Below are positions 10,148 through 17,919 of a DNA stretch of 43,338 nt, piece by piece (position 1 is the first letter of the stretch; each line of letters begins with the position of its first letter). A program made the position numbers and the translations under genes. The notes beneath the pieces were generated by a model, which did no database searches, was not told the DNA's origin, and worked only from the letters and a program-made list of their open reading frames with translations. Origin of the DNA: Planctomycetota bacterium (lineage in GTDB: Bacteria > Planctomycetota > Planctomycetia > Pirellulales > Thermoguttaceae); NCBI GenBank assembly GCA_030611515.1, contig JAUWPQ010000002.1, positions 1-43,338 of the forward strand, in the 5' to 3' direction.

Positions 10148-10355
10148 CCGCTCGTTCGGATTGGCCGCCGCAGCGGCCTTTTTCTTCTTTGACGGTTTAC
10201 TCGTGAGCGTTTTCCTCGCTTCTGATCTCTGGTTCCCACGGAAAATATACCCCTCTTTTTACACTATCCCCCCCGCAAACTCAAGTTGCACCAATTCCCA
10301 ATCCCATCTCGGGGGCGGTTGAATTGTCGCATGAACCGGCCGATAATCCCATATC
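10148..10355. other. 208-bp divergent spacer between smpB and lipA
   Basis: It contains the untranslated or unusually started smpB 5' end (10148-10207), a half REP (GGTTCCCACGG near 10231) and an AT-rich block around 10240-10280 (AAAATATACCCC, TTTTTACACT) that may hold promoters. No clean -35/-10 pair with proper spacing could be assigned. Confidence 0.4.
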
Positions 10356-11351
10356 ATGTCAACTTCGCCCCTCCAATCCCTCCCCCGTTGGCTGAAACGG
10401 AACGTGCCGAAAGGGAACGCCGGGCACTTTACGGCCAAACTGATCGGACAGCTCGGCTTGCAGACCGTCTGCGACCATGCGAAATGTCCGAACCGGATGG
10501 AATGTTACTCGCGGAAGACGGCCACGTTCATGATCCTGGGCGACGTTTGCACCCGCGGCTGCCGGTTTTGCGGCGTGAAGAAGGGCAAGCCGTTGCCGCC
10601 CGACGTGGACGAGCCGCGCCGGGTGGCCGAGGCCGTCGGCCGGCTCGGGCTGAAGCACGTGGTCATCACCTGCGTTACCCGCGACGACCTGCCCGACGGC
10701 GGCGCGGAGTATTTTGCCCGGACCATCGCGGAGATACGAGGGGAAAAAGGGGGTTGTGTTTTGGATTCCGAGGGGTGGCCGCTTCAGCGGCCACTTGAGA
10801 CGCCGACGATCGAAGTGCTCCCCTCGGATTTCGCCGGCAACGCGGCCGCGGTCGATCGGCTGATTGAAGCGGCCCCGGAAGTCTACAACTACAACACGGA
10901 AACCGTCCCACGATTGTTTCCCACGGTGCGCGGGGTAAACGAAAAAAAGGTGTCAGAACTATTTTCCGCCAATAGTTCCCCCGGTGTTATGCTGAAGCAT
11001 AACCTACGCGGAGTTTTCCCCGACTATCGCTGGACGCTGGAGATATTTCGCCGCATCCGCCGTGCCGCCCCGTCAATTGCGCTAAAGACCGGCATGATGC
11101 TCGGCCTGGGCGAAACGACCGACGAATTGCTCGACACCTGGACCGATCTGCTCGAGGCCGGTTGCCGGATGTTGACGCTTGGCCAATACCTTCGTCCGTC
11201 GCTCGCTCAGATGCCGGTGGTCCGCTACGTGCCGCCGGAGGAGTTCGAGCGGCTCGGCGAAATGGCCCGGCGAATGGGTTTCGAGCAGGTGGCCAGCGGC
11301 CCGCTGGTGCGCTCGAGCTATCACGCGCGGGAAATGCTGAACGCCGAGTAA
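10356..11351 (+). CDS. lipA: Lipoyl synthase LipA with two repeat-derived insertions
   Basis: A radical SAM enzyme that inserts two sulfurs into protein-bound octanoate. The auxiliary cluster motif CDHAKCPNRMEC (C-x4-C-x5-C) is present, followed by the SAM cluster CTRGCRFC (C-x3-C-x2-C) and the C-terminal RSSYHA, so all catalytic Cys are intact. Two stretches are foreign to the family. Residues about 130-148 (EKGGCVLDSEGWPLQRPLE) contain a perfect 20-bp palindrome at 10775-10794. Residues about 196-221 (NEKKVSELFSANSSPGVMLK) contain two palindromes at 10957-10977 and 10986-11003. Both insertions keep the frame and fall between conserved blocks, so the enzyme may remain active. The start is the ATG at 10356; mutM follows 17 bases after the stop. 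Confidence 0.94.
   Translation: MSTSPLQSLPRWLKRNVPKGNAGHFTAKLIGQLGLQTVCDHAKCPNRMECYSRKTATFMILGDVCTRGCRFCGVKKGKPLPPDVDEPRRVAEAVGRLGLKHVVITCVTRDDLPDGGAEYFARTIAEIRGEKGGCVLDSEGWPLQRPLETPTIEVLPSDFAGNAAAVDRLIEAAPEVYNYNTETVPRLFPTVRGVNEKKVSELFSANSSPGVMLKHNLRGVFPDYRWTLEIFRRIRRAAPSIALKTGMMLGLGETTDELLDTWTDLLEAGCRMLTLGQYLRPSLAQMPVVRYVPPEEFERLGEMARRMGFEQVASGPLVRSSYHAREMLNAE
10775..10794. repeat. 20-bp palindrome inside lipA
   Basis: GTGGCCGCTTCAGCGGCCAC, 9-bp arms around TC, translated in frame. The sister copy at 4452-4471 is intergenic. Confidence 0.88.
10957..11003. repeat. Two adjacent hairpins inside lipA
   Basis: AACTATT/AATAGTT arms with a 7-base loop (10957-10977), followed eight bases later by GTTATGCTGAAGCATAAC (10986-11003). 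They sit in the second insertion of LipA, where the family normally has only a few residues. No second copy was seen in this window. Confidence 0.8.
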
Positions 11352-11368
11352 TCGGAGCAACTTTCGAC

Positions 11369-12289
11369 ATGCCGGAACTGCCCGAGGTTGAAACCATGTG
11401 TCGCGGCGTCGCGGCGGCGGTCGGTTGCCGCATCCGCGACCTACGGCGGCCGAAGTCGCGGCTCAAATCCATTCTGATCTCGCCGAGGATCGACCATTTT
11501 CGCCGCCGCGTCGCGGGCCGACGCATCGCGGCCGTCCGGCGGGTCGGAAAACGGGTGGTGTTGGAGTTGGAAACCGCTCGCGCCGGCAGCCCTCACCCTG
11601 ACCCTCTCCCAAAGGGAGAGGGGACCAAGTGTGCCGGCAACGATTTGATCGTCCTTGAGCCGCGCATGACCGGACTCGTCTTGCTCGCCAATCCACCGGA
11701 CGAGGAGCATCTGCGGCTGATCTTTTCACTCGAAGGAGGCCGGGCCGAAAACATCCTCTTCTGGGACCAACGCGGCCTGGGCGTGGCCCGGCTCCTCTCG
11801 CACGAGGAATTCCTCCAACACTATGGTCCCAACCGCTTGGGACCGGACGCCATGTCAATCTCGCCGGATACCCTGCGCGAACGGTTGGGCGGCGGCCGTC
11901 GGGCGATCAAAGTTGCGCTGCTGGACCAACGCGCGTTGGCCGGCGTGGGGAATCTTTACGCCTCGGAGATATTGCACCGTGCCGGCATCCACCCCGCCGC
12001 GCCCTGCCGCCGGCTCAGCGCGGCCGACTGGTCGAGGCTGCACGCGGCCATGCGCGCCGTGTTGCAGGCGGCCATCCGCCACCAAGGCTCGACGCTCCGC
12101 GACGGCACGTACCGGATTGCCCGAGACGACCCCGGCGGCTATCAACGCTATCACCGCGTTTACCAAAGGAAGGGCGAGCCGTGCCTTCAATGTGGCGAGG
12201 CCCGGATTGAGCGGATCGTTCAGACGCAGCGCTCGACGTTTTTCTGCCCGGTTTGCCAACGTGCTTGTGGTTCCCGCCGGCGGAGGTAA
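11369..12289 (+). CDS. mutM: Formamidopyrimidine-DNA glycosylase MutM (Fpg)
   Basis: Excises oxidised purines such as 8-oxoguanine and cleaves the abasic site. The start ATG at 11369 gives the invariant MPELPEVE N-terminus (catalytic Pro2, Glu3). RRVGKRVVLE contains the conserved beta-hairpin Lys. GVGNLYASEILHRAGIHP is the helix-two-turn-helix block, and the C-terminal zinc finger is C-L-Q-C ... C-P-V-C. At residues about 74-86 a REP (SPHPDPLPKGEG, DNA 11590-11624) is translated in frame between the GKRVVLELE strand and the IVLEPRMTG block. The protein is 306 residues, somewhat longer than the usual 270-ish, as expected from the insertion. It follows lipA by 17 bases, so cotranscription is likely. 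Confidence 0.95.
   Translation: MPELPEVETMCRGVAAAVGCRIRDLRRPKSRLKSILISPRIDHFRRRVAGRRIAAVRRVGKRVVLELETARAGSPHPDPLPKGEGTKCAGNDLIVLEPRMTGLVLLANPPDEEHLRLIFSLEGGRAENILFWDQRGLGVARLLSHEEFLQHYGPNRLGPDAMSISPDTLRERLGGGRRAIKVALLDQRALAGVGNLYASEILHRAGIHPAAPCRRLSAADWSRLHAAMRAVLQAAIRHQGSTLRDGTYRIARDDPGGYQRYHRVYQRKGEPCLQCGEARIERIVQTQRSTFFCPVCQRACGSRRRR
11590..11624. repeat. CCCTCACCC-type REP inside mutM
   Basis: CCCTCACCCTGACCCTCTCC followed by CAAAGGGAGAGGGGA, a 7-8 bp hairpin of the common 'PHPxPLPKGEG' repeat type. It is translated in frame. Related copies lie in the HExxH gene at 41367-41440 and 41540-41614. Confidence 0.9.
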
Positions 12290-12309
12290 ACTGGGGACGA
12301 GAATTAAAC

Positions 12310-12491
12310 ACCTTGTTCCCACGCTTCGCGTGGGAACACACCGAACAGGACGCTCCGCGTCCGCTGGGGCTGAAAACGTGATATACTCATACCCGGCAGT
12401 AGCGTGGGGGGACGCAGAGCGTCCGAGCCATGCGTTCCCACGCGGAGCATGGGAACGAGAGTATTAGCGGAGCATGGGAACGAGAGTATTA
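12310..12491. repeat. REP cluster upstream of the TPR gene with 25-bp duplication
   Basis: GTTCCCACGCTTCGCGTGGGA at about 12315-12335, GGACGCTCCGCGTCC near 12350, GGACGCAGAGCGTCC near 12409, and GTTCCCACGCGGAGCATGGGA at about 12434. The 25-bp unit GCGGAGCATGGGAACGAGAG plus TATTA occurs twice in tandem (12442-12466, 12467-12491), ending one base before the TPR start codon, so it supplies the leader of that gene. Confidence 0.88.
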
Positions 12492-12492
12492 T

Positions 12493-14148
12493 ATGAACAA
12501 ACGCAAGATTTTCCGTTCCGGCGTTGTCGTCTCGATTGGGACAATTGTGCTTGCCCTGACGTTTGCGTCCGCCGCCGTTGCCCAGGGCCGGCTGGGGCCT
12601 ATCCTCCGCGGCGCCGATAGGGATAAACAAGAGAACGCCGAAGAGAACTCGCCGGCGGCCGAATCGTATGCCAAAGGGGTTGCGGCCCTCGAAAAGGCCA
12701 ACGTGGACGAAGCCGTCAAATGGTTGAGCCGGGCGATCAAGCTCGATCCGAAGTACGCGCCGGCATATTGCGACCGGGGGTTGGCCCTGGTGATGAAGGG
12801 GGAAGCGGACAAGGCCATCGCCGACCTGACGACCGCGATCCGGCTCGAGCCCGACGGTGCCCGATCTTATTTCAACCGCGGTTTCGCCTATTTTCACAAG
12901 GACCAGTACGAGAAGGCGGTGGCCGACTACACCAACGCCATCCGCTTGCACCCCAGCTACGCCGACGCGTACCGCGATCGAGGCTTCGTGCGTACGCTGT
13001 TGGGCGATATGGACCGCGCCTTGGACGACTTGAACTTCGCCGTCCGGTTGGCGCCGGACGATGCAGCCGCGTACATCAGCCGCGGCAAGGCGTACCTCGA
13101 GTTGGGCGAGTGGGACCGCGCCATCGCCGACTTCGGTCGGGCCGTCAAGTTGGCCCCTCGGGACGCCGACGCCTGGTGCGAACGCGGCAACGCTCTGGCG
13201 ATGAAAGGCGACTACGACGGCGCGCTGGCCGACCTGGAACGGGCGGTGACGCTCGCCCCCGACGATCCGACCGTTCGCTTCACCCGCGGCTACGCCTATC
13301 GGAAGAAGGGCGAGCTGGACAAGGCGGCGGCCGATTTCAACGAGGTGCTGCGCGTCGATCCGGAGTTCGGCGAGGCATATCGCGAGCGCGGCTGCGTGCT
13401 GGCCGCCAAGGGCAAGCTGGACAAGGCGTTGGCCGATCTCGACAAGGCGATCGAGATATACACGGACGATTACGAGGCACTCCTCCGCCGCGGCGAAGTC
13501 CACGCCTGGAAGGGGAACCTGAAGAGGGCAATCGCCGATTTCGACGAGGCTATCAAGCTCGATGCGGCTTTTGCCGAGGCGTATTTCCATCGCGCCTTGG
13601 CCCATCTCGCCGGCAACGACTTGACCGAAGCGGCGGCCGACTACAGAACGCTCGTCCGACTCGATCTACGCAAGTCCGATGAATACAAGAGTTGGGGCCG
13701 GCGCGAAGACCAGGAAAAACGCGGCAAAGCGGTCGATCGGCTCGAAAAGACGCTCGAACAGGCGAAGACCGACGCGGAAAAACATTCGCGGCGAGCAGTC
13801 GCGCTGCACAAGGCGGGTGAACTGGAAAAGGCCGTCGAGGAGTACGGCAAGGCGTTGGTCCTATATCCGCGCTACACGGAAGTTTATTACAATCGCGGCC
13901 TGGCACGCCGCAAGCTGGACGACGTCCCGGCCGCGATCACCGACTACTCGCGGGCGATCCGCTTGGACCCGGGCTACGTTCCCGCTTATGCCAACCGGGG
14001 TTTCGCCTACTACAAACTAGGCGAGCTGGACTTGGCAATCGCCGATTTCGAGCGGATTCTCGAACTCGATCCGAAAAACGCCGACGCGCGGAAAAGCCGC
14101 GAGGTGATTCTCAAGATGCGCGCCGGCAGTCGGAAAAATAAACCGTAG
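12493..14148 (+). CDS. Exported tetratricopeptide-repeat protein
   Basis: A 551-residue protein. Residues 1-34 are a Sec signal peptide (MNKRKIFRSG, hydrophobic core, cleavage near AVAQG). From about residue 57 on there are some twelve TPR units with the pattern AY-x-RG-x-A-x2-x-G-(D/E)-x-D-x-A-I-A-D-(L/F)-x-x-A-(I/V)-x-L-x-P. A charged linker (DQEKRGKAVDRLEKTLEQAK) lies near residue 415 and splits them into a nine-unit block and a three-unit block. TPR arrays bind partner proteins; no catalytic domain is visible. The start is the ATG at 12493; a further in-frame start at 12430 would translate repeat DNA and is rejected. The TAG stop is the second to fourth base of a palindromic element (14145-14206). 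Its partner is unknown. Confidence 0.9.
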   Translation: MNKRKIFRSGVVVSIGTIVLALTFASAAVAQGRLGPILRGADRDKQENAEENSPAAESYAKGVAALEKANVDEAVKWLSRAIKLDPKYAPAYCDRGLALVMKGEADKAIADLTTAIRLEPDGARSYFNRGFAYFHKDQYEKAVADYTNAIRLHPSYADAYRDRGFVRTLLGDMDRALDDLNFAVRLAPDDAAAYISRGKAYLELGEWDRAIADFGRAVKLAPRDADAWCERGNALAMKGDYDGALADLERAVTLAPDDPTVRFTRGYAYRKKGELDKAAADFNEVLRVDPEFGEAYRERGCVLAAKGKLDKALADLDKAIEIYTDDYEALLRRGEVHAWKGNLKRAIADFDEAIKLDAAFAEAYFHRALAHLAGNDLTEAAADYRTLVRLDLRKSDEYKSWGRREDQEKRGKAVDRLEKTLEQAKTDAEKHSRRAVALHKAGELEKAVEEYGKALVLYPRYTEVYYNRGLARRKLDDVPAAITDYSRAIRLDPGYVPAYANRGFAYYKLGELDLAIADFERILELDPKNADARKSREVILKMRAGSRKNKP

Positions 14149-14206
14149 GGTGCGTCCGAGACGCACCATAAACTATAGAATATCGGTGCGTCGCGGACGC
14201 ACCCTA
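14145..14206. repeat. GTAGGGTGCGTC palindrome overlapping a stop codon
   Basis: GTAGGGTGCGTCcGAGACGC and its near complement ending GACGCACCCTAC form inverted arms of about 22 bp, each with an inner hairpin. The TAG of GTAGGG is the stop of the TPR gene. It could act as a transcription terminator, though no T-run follows closely. A sister-type element (GTAGGGTGGGTC) ends the EI24-like gene at 27672. Confidence 0.88.
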
Positions 14207-14234
14207 CGTTGCTTTTTTCCCGGGGAGAATGGTT

Positions 14235-15404
14235 ATGAAATCTGCATGGGAGCGTGTGGCGACGCTTGTGCTGGGCGTTGTCGTGGCGACCGCGATTGGC
14301 TGCCCGGCTCAGAATCAGACAATACCAGACACCGGCCAAACAGGAACAAGCGAGGGGAAAATGAGCAATACGAAAGAGCCGTTTGGAAAGACGCCCGAGG
14401 GCGCCGAAGTCGATCTTTACACGCTGACCAACGCCAACGGGCTGCGGGTGAAAATCATAACCTACGGGGCCACGATCACCTCGGTCGAGGTGCCCGACCG
14501 CGACGGCCGGCCGGCCAACGTAACCCTCTCACTCGATTCGCTCGACGACTATCTGAAGGGCCATCCCTATTTCGGCTCGACCGTGGGCCGATACGCAAAC
14601 CGCATCGCCAAGGGCAAGTTCAGCATCGGCGGCAAGGAATATACCCTGGCCGTGAACAACGGACCCAATCATCTACACGGCGGCGAAAAGGGCTTCGACA
14701 AGGTCGTCTGGAAGGCCGAGCCGATCGAGGGAAAAGATTTCGTGGGCGTGGTGTTTTCCTACGATAGTCCCGACGGCGAGGAAGGCTATCCCGGCCAGCT
14801 ATCCGCCAAGGCGACCTACAGCCTGACCAACGCCAACGAGTTGCGGATGGAATTCACGGCCACGACAGACAAGCCGACGGTGGTCAATCTGGTCAACCAC
14901 ACATATTGGAACCTGGCCGGCGGCGGCGCCGGCGACGTCCTCGATCATCTGCTGACGCTCAACGCCGATCGTTTTCTGCCGACCGATGACGGCCTGATCC
15001 CCTTGGGTGAGTTGAAGCCGGTTAAGGACACGCCCATGGATTTCACTCATCCGATGACCATCGGTTCGTGCATCGAGCAGGTCGAGGGGGGCTACGATCA
15101 CTGCTACGTGTTGAACAAGACCGACGGCGATACCGAGCCGACGTTCGTGGCCAAGATAACGGAGCCGGGCAGCGGTCGGGTAATGGAGATTTTCTCCACT
15201 CAGCCGGGCGTACAGTTTTACACCGGCAACTTTCTCGACGGCACGTTGACCGGCGGAGGAAAGCCCTTCAAACGGCATTACGGTTTCTGCCTGGAGACCC
15301 AGCACTATCCCGATTCGCCCAACCGGCCGGAGTTTCCCTCGACGTTGCTCACCCCGGGCGAGAAATATCGGCAGACGACGGTCCATAAGTTCAGCGTGGA
15401 ATGA
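14235..15404 (+). CDS. galM: Aldose 1-epimerase (mutarotase), exported
   Basis: Interconverts alpha and beta anomers of aldoses. The 389-residue protein has the GalM landmarks: ITYGATITSVEVPDR, a TVGRYANRI block, NGPNHLHGG with a catalytic His, NHTYWNLAG with the second His, GGYDHCYVL, and LETQHYPDSPNRPEFPS with the catalytic Glu. Residues 1-25 look like a signal peptide ending in ATAIGCPAQ, possibly a lipoprotein site although the lipobox is imperfect. The start at 14235 fits the GGGGAG site better than the ATG at 14229. It begins a run of three plus-strand sugar genes (then 15602 and 16640), suggesting periplasmic or envelope sugar processing. Confidence 0.92.
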   Translation: MKSAWERVATLVLGVVVATAIGCPAQNQTIPDTGQTGTSEGKMSNTKEPFGKTPEGAEVDLYTLTNANGLRVKIITYGATITSVEVPDRDGRPANVTLSLDSLDDYLKGHPYFGSTVGRYANRIAKGKFSIGGKEYTLAVNNGPNHLHGGEKGFDKVVWKAEPIEGKDFVGVVFSYDSPDGEEGYPGQLSAKATYSLTNANELRMEFTATTDKPTVVNLVNHTYWNLAGGGAGDVLDHLLTLNADRFLPTDDGLIPLGELKPVKDTPMDFTHPMTIGSCIEQVEGGYDHCYVLNKTDGDTEPTFVAKITEPGSGRVMEIFSTQPGVQFYTGNFLDGTLTGGGKPFKRHYGFCLETQHYPDSPNRPEFPSTLLTPGEKYRQTTVHKFSVE

Positions 15405-15437
15405 TTGGGCGCGGCTTGAAACGGCGACGTGACATCC

Positions 15438-15503
15438 GTTTAGCGGCCGCCGGTACGGCGGCCCCGGTCGGCCCTCAAGCCGTCGTCCCGACGGCTGCTA
15501 AAC
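15438..15503. repeat. 66-bp inverted-repeat element GTTTAGCGGCCGCC, copy 1
   Basis: It starts GTTTAGCGGCCGCCGG and ends CGGCTGCTAAAC, and each half is itself a small GC-rich hairpin. Copy 2 at 20616-20681 has the same length and ends. It lies between galM and the isomerase gene. Confidence 0.9.
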
Positions 15504-15601
15504 GAGCAGCCGATGCTTGCACCGCACCGTTCGTTTGTATATGATACAAGTGGTTTCTCCCCCATTGCATCCCGCCAAACTCGATCTCCGAGGATATTGC
15601 C

Positions 15602-16549
15602 ATGAATCGCCGCAAATTTCTAGCCGCATCCGCCGCGGCGGGCATCGGGTTTTCAATCGCCGGGCGGTTGAAGGCCGCGCCCTGGAAGACCACCTTGCAC
15701 AAGGCGCTGATCGGAGTGCCGAACGAGGAAGTGTTCGCCCGTTGGAAGGAGGCCGGGTTCGAGGGCATGGAAACCACGAAATGGCAGGCCTTGCCACGCG
15801 AGGCGGCCGCCGCGCGCAAAACGGCCGAATCGTTCGGCATGCGGATCCATTCCGTGTTGTTCGGTTGGGGAAAGCTCAACGGCGGCGAGGCGGCGCTGTC
15901 GGAAGACGTGACGAAAATGGAAATCGCCCTCCGCGCGGCGCAAGACTACGACGCGGACGCCGTGCTCTTCGTCCCTTGCAAGATCGGCGGCATGCCGATC
16001 CCCCGGCCGCGCGATTTTGACATCCGTTTCGACGAAGACTCGGGCCACCTCGAGCAGGTCGTCGCCGGCGACAATTCGAGATACGAAAAATACATCGAGG
16101 CCCACAATCACGCCGTCGACGCCTCCCGCGAGGGCGTCGAACGGCTGATACCAACGGCGGAAAAGACGGGCGTGGTCGTCGCCCTGGAAAACGTCTGGAA
16201 CAATCTCTGGGTAACGCCCGCGTTGTTTACGAACTTCGTCGCCTCGTTCGACAGCCCTTGGGTAAAAGCGTATTTCGACATTGGCAACCATGTGAAATAC
16301 GCCCCGCCGCAAGATTGGATCCGCTCGCTGGACAAGCTGATCGTCAAGTGCCACGTGAAGGGCTTCAAGCTGTCGGCCGACCGCAACAGCGGCAAGTTCT
16401 GCAACATCCGCGATGGGAGCGTCGATTGGCCCGCCGTGCGAAAGGCCCTCGAAGAAATAGACTACAACGGTTGGATGACTATCGAGGGCGGCAATCTTTC
16501 ACCCGATGAACACGGCAAACGACTCGATTTGATCATCGCGGGCGAATAA
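15602..16549 (+). CDS. Tat-exported sugar phosphate isomerase/epimerase-like TIM-barrel protein
   Basis: A 315-residue protein. Residues 1-27 form a Tat signal (MNRRKFLAASAAAGIGFSIA, twin Arg then hydrophobic core). The rest matches the xylose-isomerase-like TIM-barrel (AP endonuclease 2 type): FARWKEAGFEGMETT, ALRAAQDYDADAVLFVPC, EKTGVVVALENVWNN with a metal-ligand Glu, WVKAYFDIGNHVKY with Asp/His, LIVKCHVKGFK with His, and YNGWMTIEGG with the last Glu. These residues would bind a divalent metal. Substrate unknown; a keto-sugar or inositol derivative is typical for the family. It precedes an exported Gfo/Idh/MocA-like gene by 90 bases, a common planctomycete pairing. Confidence 0.9.
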   Translation: MNRRKFLAASAAAGIGFSIAGRLKAAPWKTTLHKALIGVPNEEVFARWKEAGFEGMETTKWQALPREAAAARKTAESFGMRIHSVLFGWGKLNGGEAALSEDVTKMEIALRAAQDYDADAVLFVPCKIGGMPIPRPRDFDIRFDEDSGHLEQVVAGDNSRYEKYIEAHNHAVDASREGVERLIPTAEKTGVVVALENVWNNLWVTPALFTNFVASFDSPWVKAYFDIGNHVKYAPPQDWIRSLDKLIVKCHVKGFKLSADRNSGKFCNIRDGSVDWPAVRKALEEIDYNGWMTIEGGNLSPDEHGKRLDLIIAGE

Positions 16550-16562
16550 AAACCGAAACAAG

Positions 16563-16599
16563 CTCCTGGTTCCCACGGAGGATCGTGGGAACGAGAACC
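16563..16599. repeat. REP-like GTTCCCACG hairpin between two sugar genes
   Basis: CTGGTTCCCACGGAGGATCG followed by TGGGAACGAGAACC, the same family as the 9421 and 12310 clusters. It lies in the 90-base gap between the isomerase and oxidoreductase genes and may split or attenuate their transcript. Confidence 0.85.
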
Positions 16600-16639
16600 A
16601 ATCCGTTTCCTTATTCCATTTTCTCGGAGAGTACGCCAG

Positions 16640-17641
16640 ATGAAGACCAAAACGCTTCTGCCGTTGCTTATTACTTGCTTGATCCATGCCTCCGTAGTCA
16701 GCGTGTGCGCTGCCGCCGCCCCCGCCAAGAAGATCAGGGCGGGCATGATCGGCCTGGACACTTCACACGTCACGGCGTTCACGAAGATGTTGAACGATCC
16801 AAAGGCCACCGGCGATCTGGCCGACATATCGGTCGTGGCGGCATATCCCGGCGGCAGCCCCGATCTGCCGGTAAGTTGGGACCGCGTAAAGGGGTTCACC
16901 GAGAAGCTGCGCGGGATGGGGGTCGAGATCGTCGATTCCATCGACGAGTTGCTCGATCGGGTTGACGTGGTGTTGTTGATGAGCGTCGACGGCCGGCCGC
17001 ACCTGGCCCAGGCCCGGCCGGTTATTGCCGCGGGCAAGCCGTTGTTCATCGACAAGCCTATGGCCGCCTCGCTGGCCGACGCAATGGAAATCTTCCGGCT
17101 GGCGAAGGAAAAGGGCGTCCCCTGTTTTTCGTCATCGTCGTTGCGGTTCGGCTCGGAAGTTCAGGCGGCCCGCGCCGGCAAGACGTTCGGCAAGGTCCGC
17201 AGTTGCACCGCCTGGAGTCCCATGCACATCGAGCCGCACCACCCGGACCTCTTCTGGTACGGCATCCACGGCGTGGAAATCCTGTTCACGATCATGGGAC
17301 CGGGGTGCGAAGAGGTCACGCGCGTCGCGCCGGAGCGGGTGGCGGGCGTATGGAAGGACGGCCGACGAGGCACGTTCGTCGCCAAGAAAGGTTACGGCGC
17401 CGCCGTGGAAGGCGACAAAGGAAGCGGAGAGACCGGCAAGTACGAGGGTTACGCGCCGTTGGTCGTCGAGATGGTAAAATTCTTTAAGACCGGCAAACCG
17501 CCCGTCAGCGCCGAGGAGACGTTGGAAATCATGGCCTTCATGGAAGCGGCCGACGAGAGCAAACGCCTCGACGGCGCGCCGGTGAAGATCGAAGACGTCA
17601 TGCGTCGGGCCAGTGAAAAGAACGCCTTGGGCGGAAAGTAA
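16640..17641 (+). CDS. Sec-exported Gfo/Idh/MocA-like protein
   Basis: A 333-residue protein. Residues 1-27 form a Sec-type signal peptide (MKTKTLLPLLITCLIHASVV, then VCAAAAPA) with no twin Arg. A Rossmann-like domain follows (RAGMIGLDTSHVTAF), then VDVVLLMSVDGRPHLAQARP and GKPLFIDKPMAASLADAM, the DKP motif matching the family's EKP. The C-terminal alpha/beta domain contains EPHHPDLFWYGIHGVEILF. The usual GxGxxG nucleotide motif is replaced by GMIGLDTSH, so NAD(P) binding is doubtful. Canonical members oxidise sugars or inositols with NAD(P). Here the lost motif and Sec route point to a divergent or non-redox role. It ends before a hairpin-rich spacer facing a convergent porin gene. Confidence 0.87.
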   Translation: MKTKTLLPLLITCLIHASVVSVCAAAAPAKKIRAGMIGLDTSHVTAFTKMLNDPKATGDLADISVVAAYPGGSPDLPVSWDRVKGFTEKLRGMGVEIVDSIDELLDRVDVVLLMSVDGRPHLAQARPVIAAGKPLFIDKPMAASLADAMEIFRLAKEKGVPCFSSSSLRFGSEVQAARAGKTFGKVRSCTAWSPMHIEPHHPDLFWYGIHGVEILFTIMGPGCEEVTRVAPERVAGVWKDGRRGTFVAKKGYGAAVEGDKGSGETGKYEGYAPLVVEMVKFFKTGKPPVSAEETLEIMAFMEAADESKRLDGAPVKIEDVMRRASEKNALGGK

Positions 17642-17667
17642 CGCCGCGTCGCAAGTAACCGTTCACA

Positions 17668-17747
17668 GGGGACTGTCCCAATTTTCGCGGCGTGAGGGAC
17701 GTTGCCTTGGAAAATCGCTTGATCGCCGCGAAAATGGGACTGTCCCC
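17668..17747. repeat. 80-bp inverted repeat with GGGGACTGTCCC ends
   Basis: Left arm GGGGACTGTCCCAATTTTCG plus CGGCG, right arm CGCCGCGAAAATGGGACTGT plus CCCC, almost perfectly complementary over about 24 bp. It is the first of three consecutive hairpins between the convergent oxidoreductase and porin genes. Confidence 0.9.
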
Positions 17748-17762
17748 CTTGCGCCGCGGGAA

Positions 17763-17837
17763 GGGGACAGGTCCATATTTTCGGCCAACCGTTTGCCCGC
17801 GAAATGCGTTTTTCGGCCGAAAAATGGACCAGTCCCC
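17763..17837. repeat. Second GGGGACAG...CAGTCCCC inverted repeat
   Basis: Left arm GGGGACAGGTCCATATTTTC plus GGCC, right arm GGCCGAAAAATGGACCAGTC plus CCC. A diverged relative of the 17668 element. Confidence 0.85.
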
Positions 17838-17848
17838 CGTCCGCCTTC

Positions 17849-17887
17849 TCTCGTTGGGGCGGCAGTAGAGCTGCCGCCCCAACGAGA
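17849..17887. terminator. Perfect 17-bp hairpin between convergent genes
   Basis: Arms TCTCGTTGGGGCGGCAG and CTGCCGCCCCAACGAGA around a five-base loop TAGAG. It lies 33 bases past the stop of the minus-strand porin gene and after the plus-strand oxidoreductase, so it is well placed as a bidirectional terminator, although it may equally be another REP. No T-run follows on either side. Confidence 0.6.
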
Positions 17888-17919
17888 CCGCTGTTCCCCG
17901 ATCCCTGATTCCGCCCCAT

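Noticed and set aside
12304..13605. A 433-codon minus-strand frame opposite the TPR gene
   Set aside because: The regularity comes from the TPR units read backwards; the plus strand has a signal peptide and canonical TPRs.
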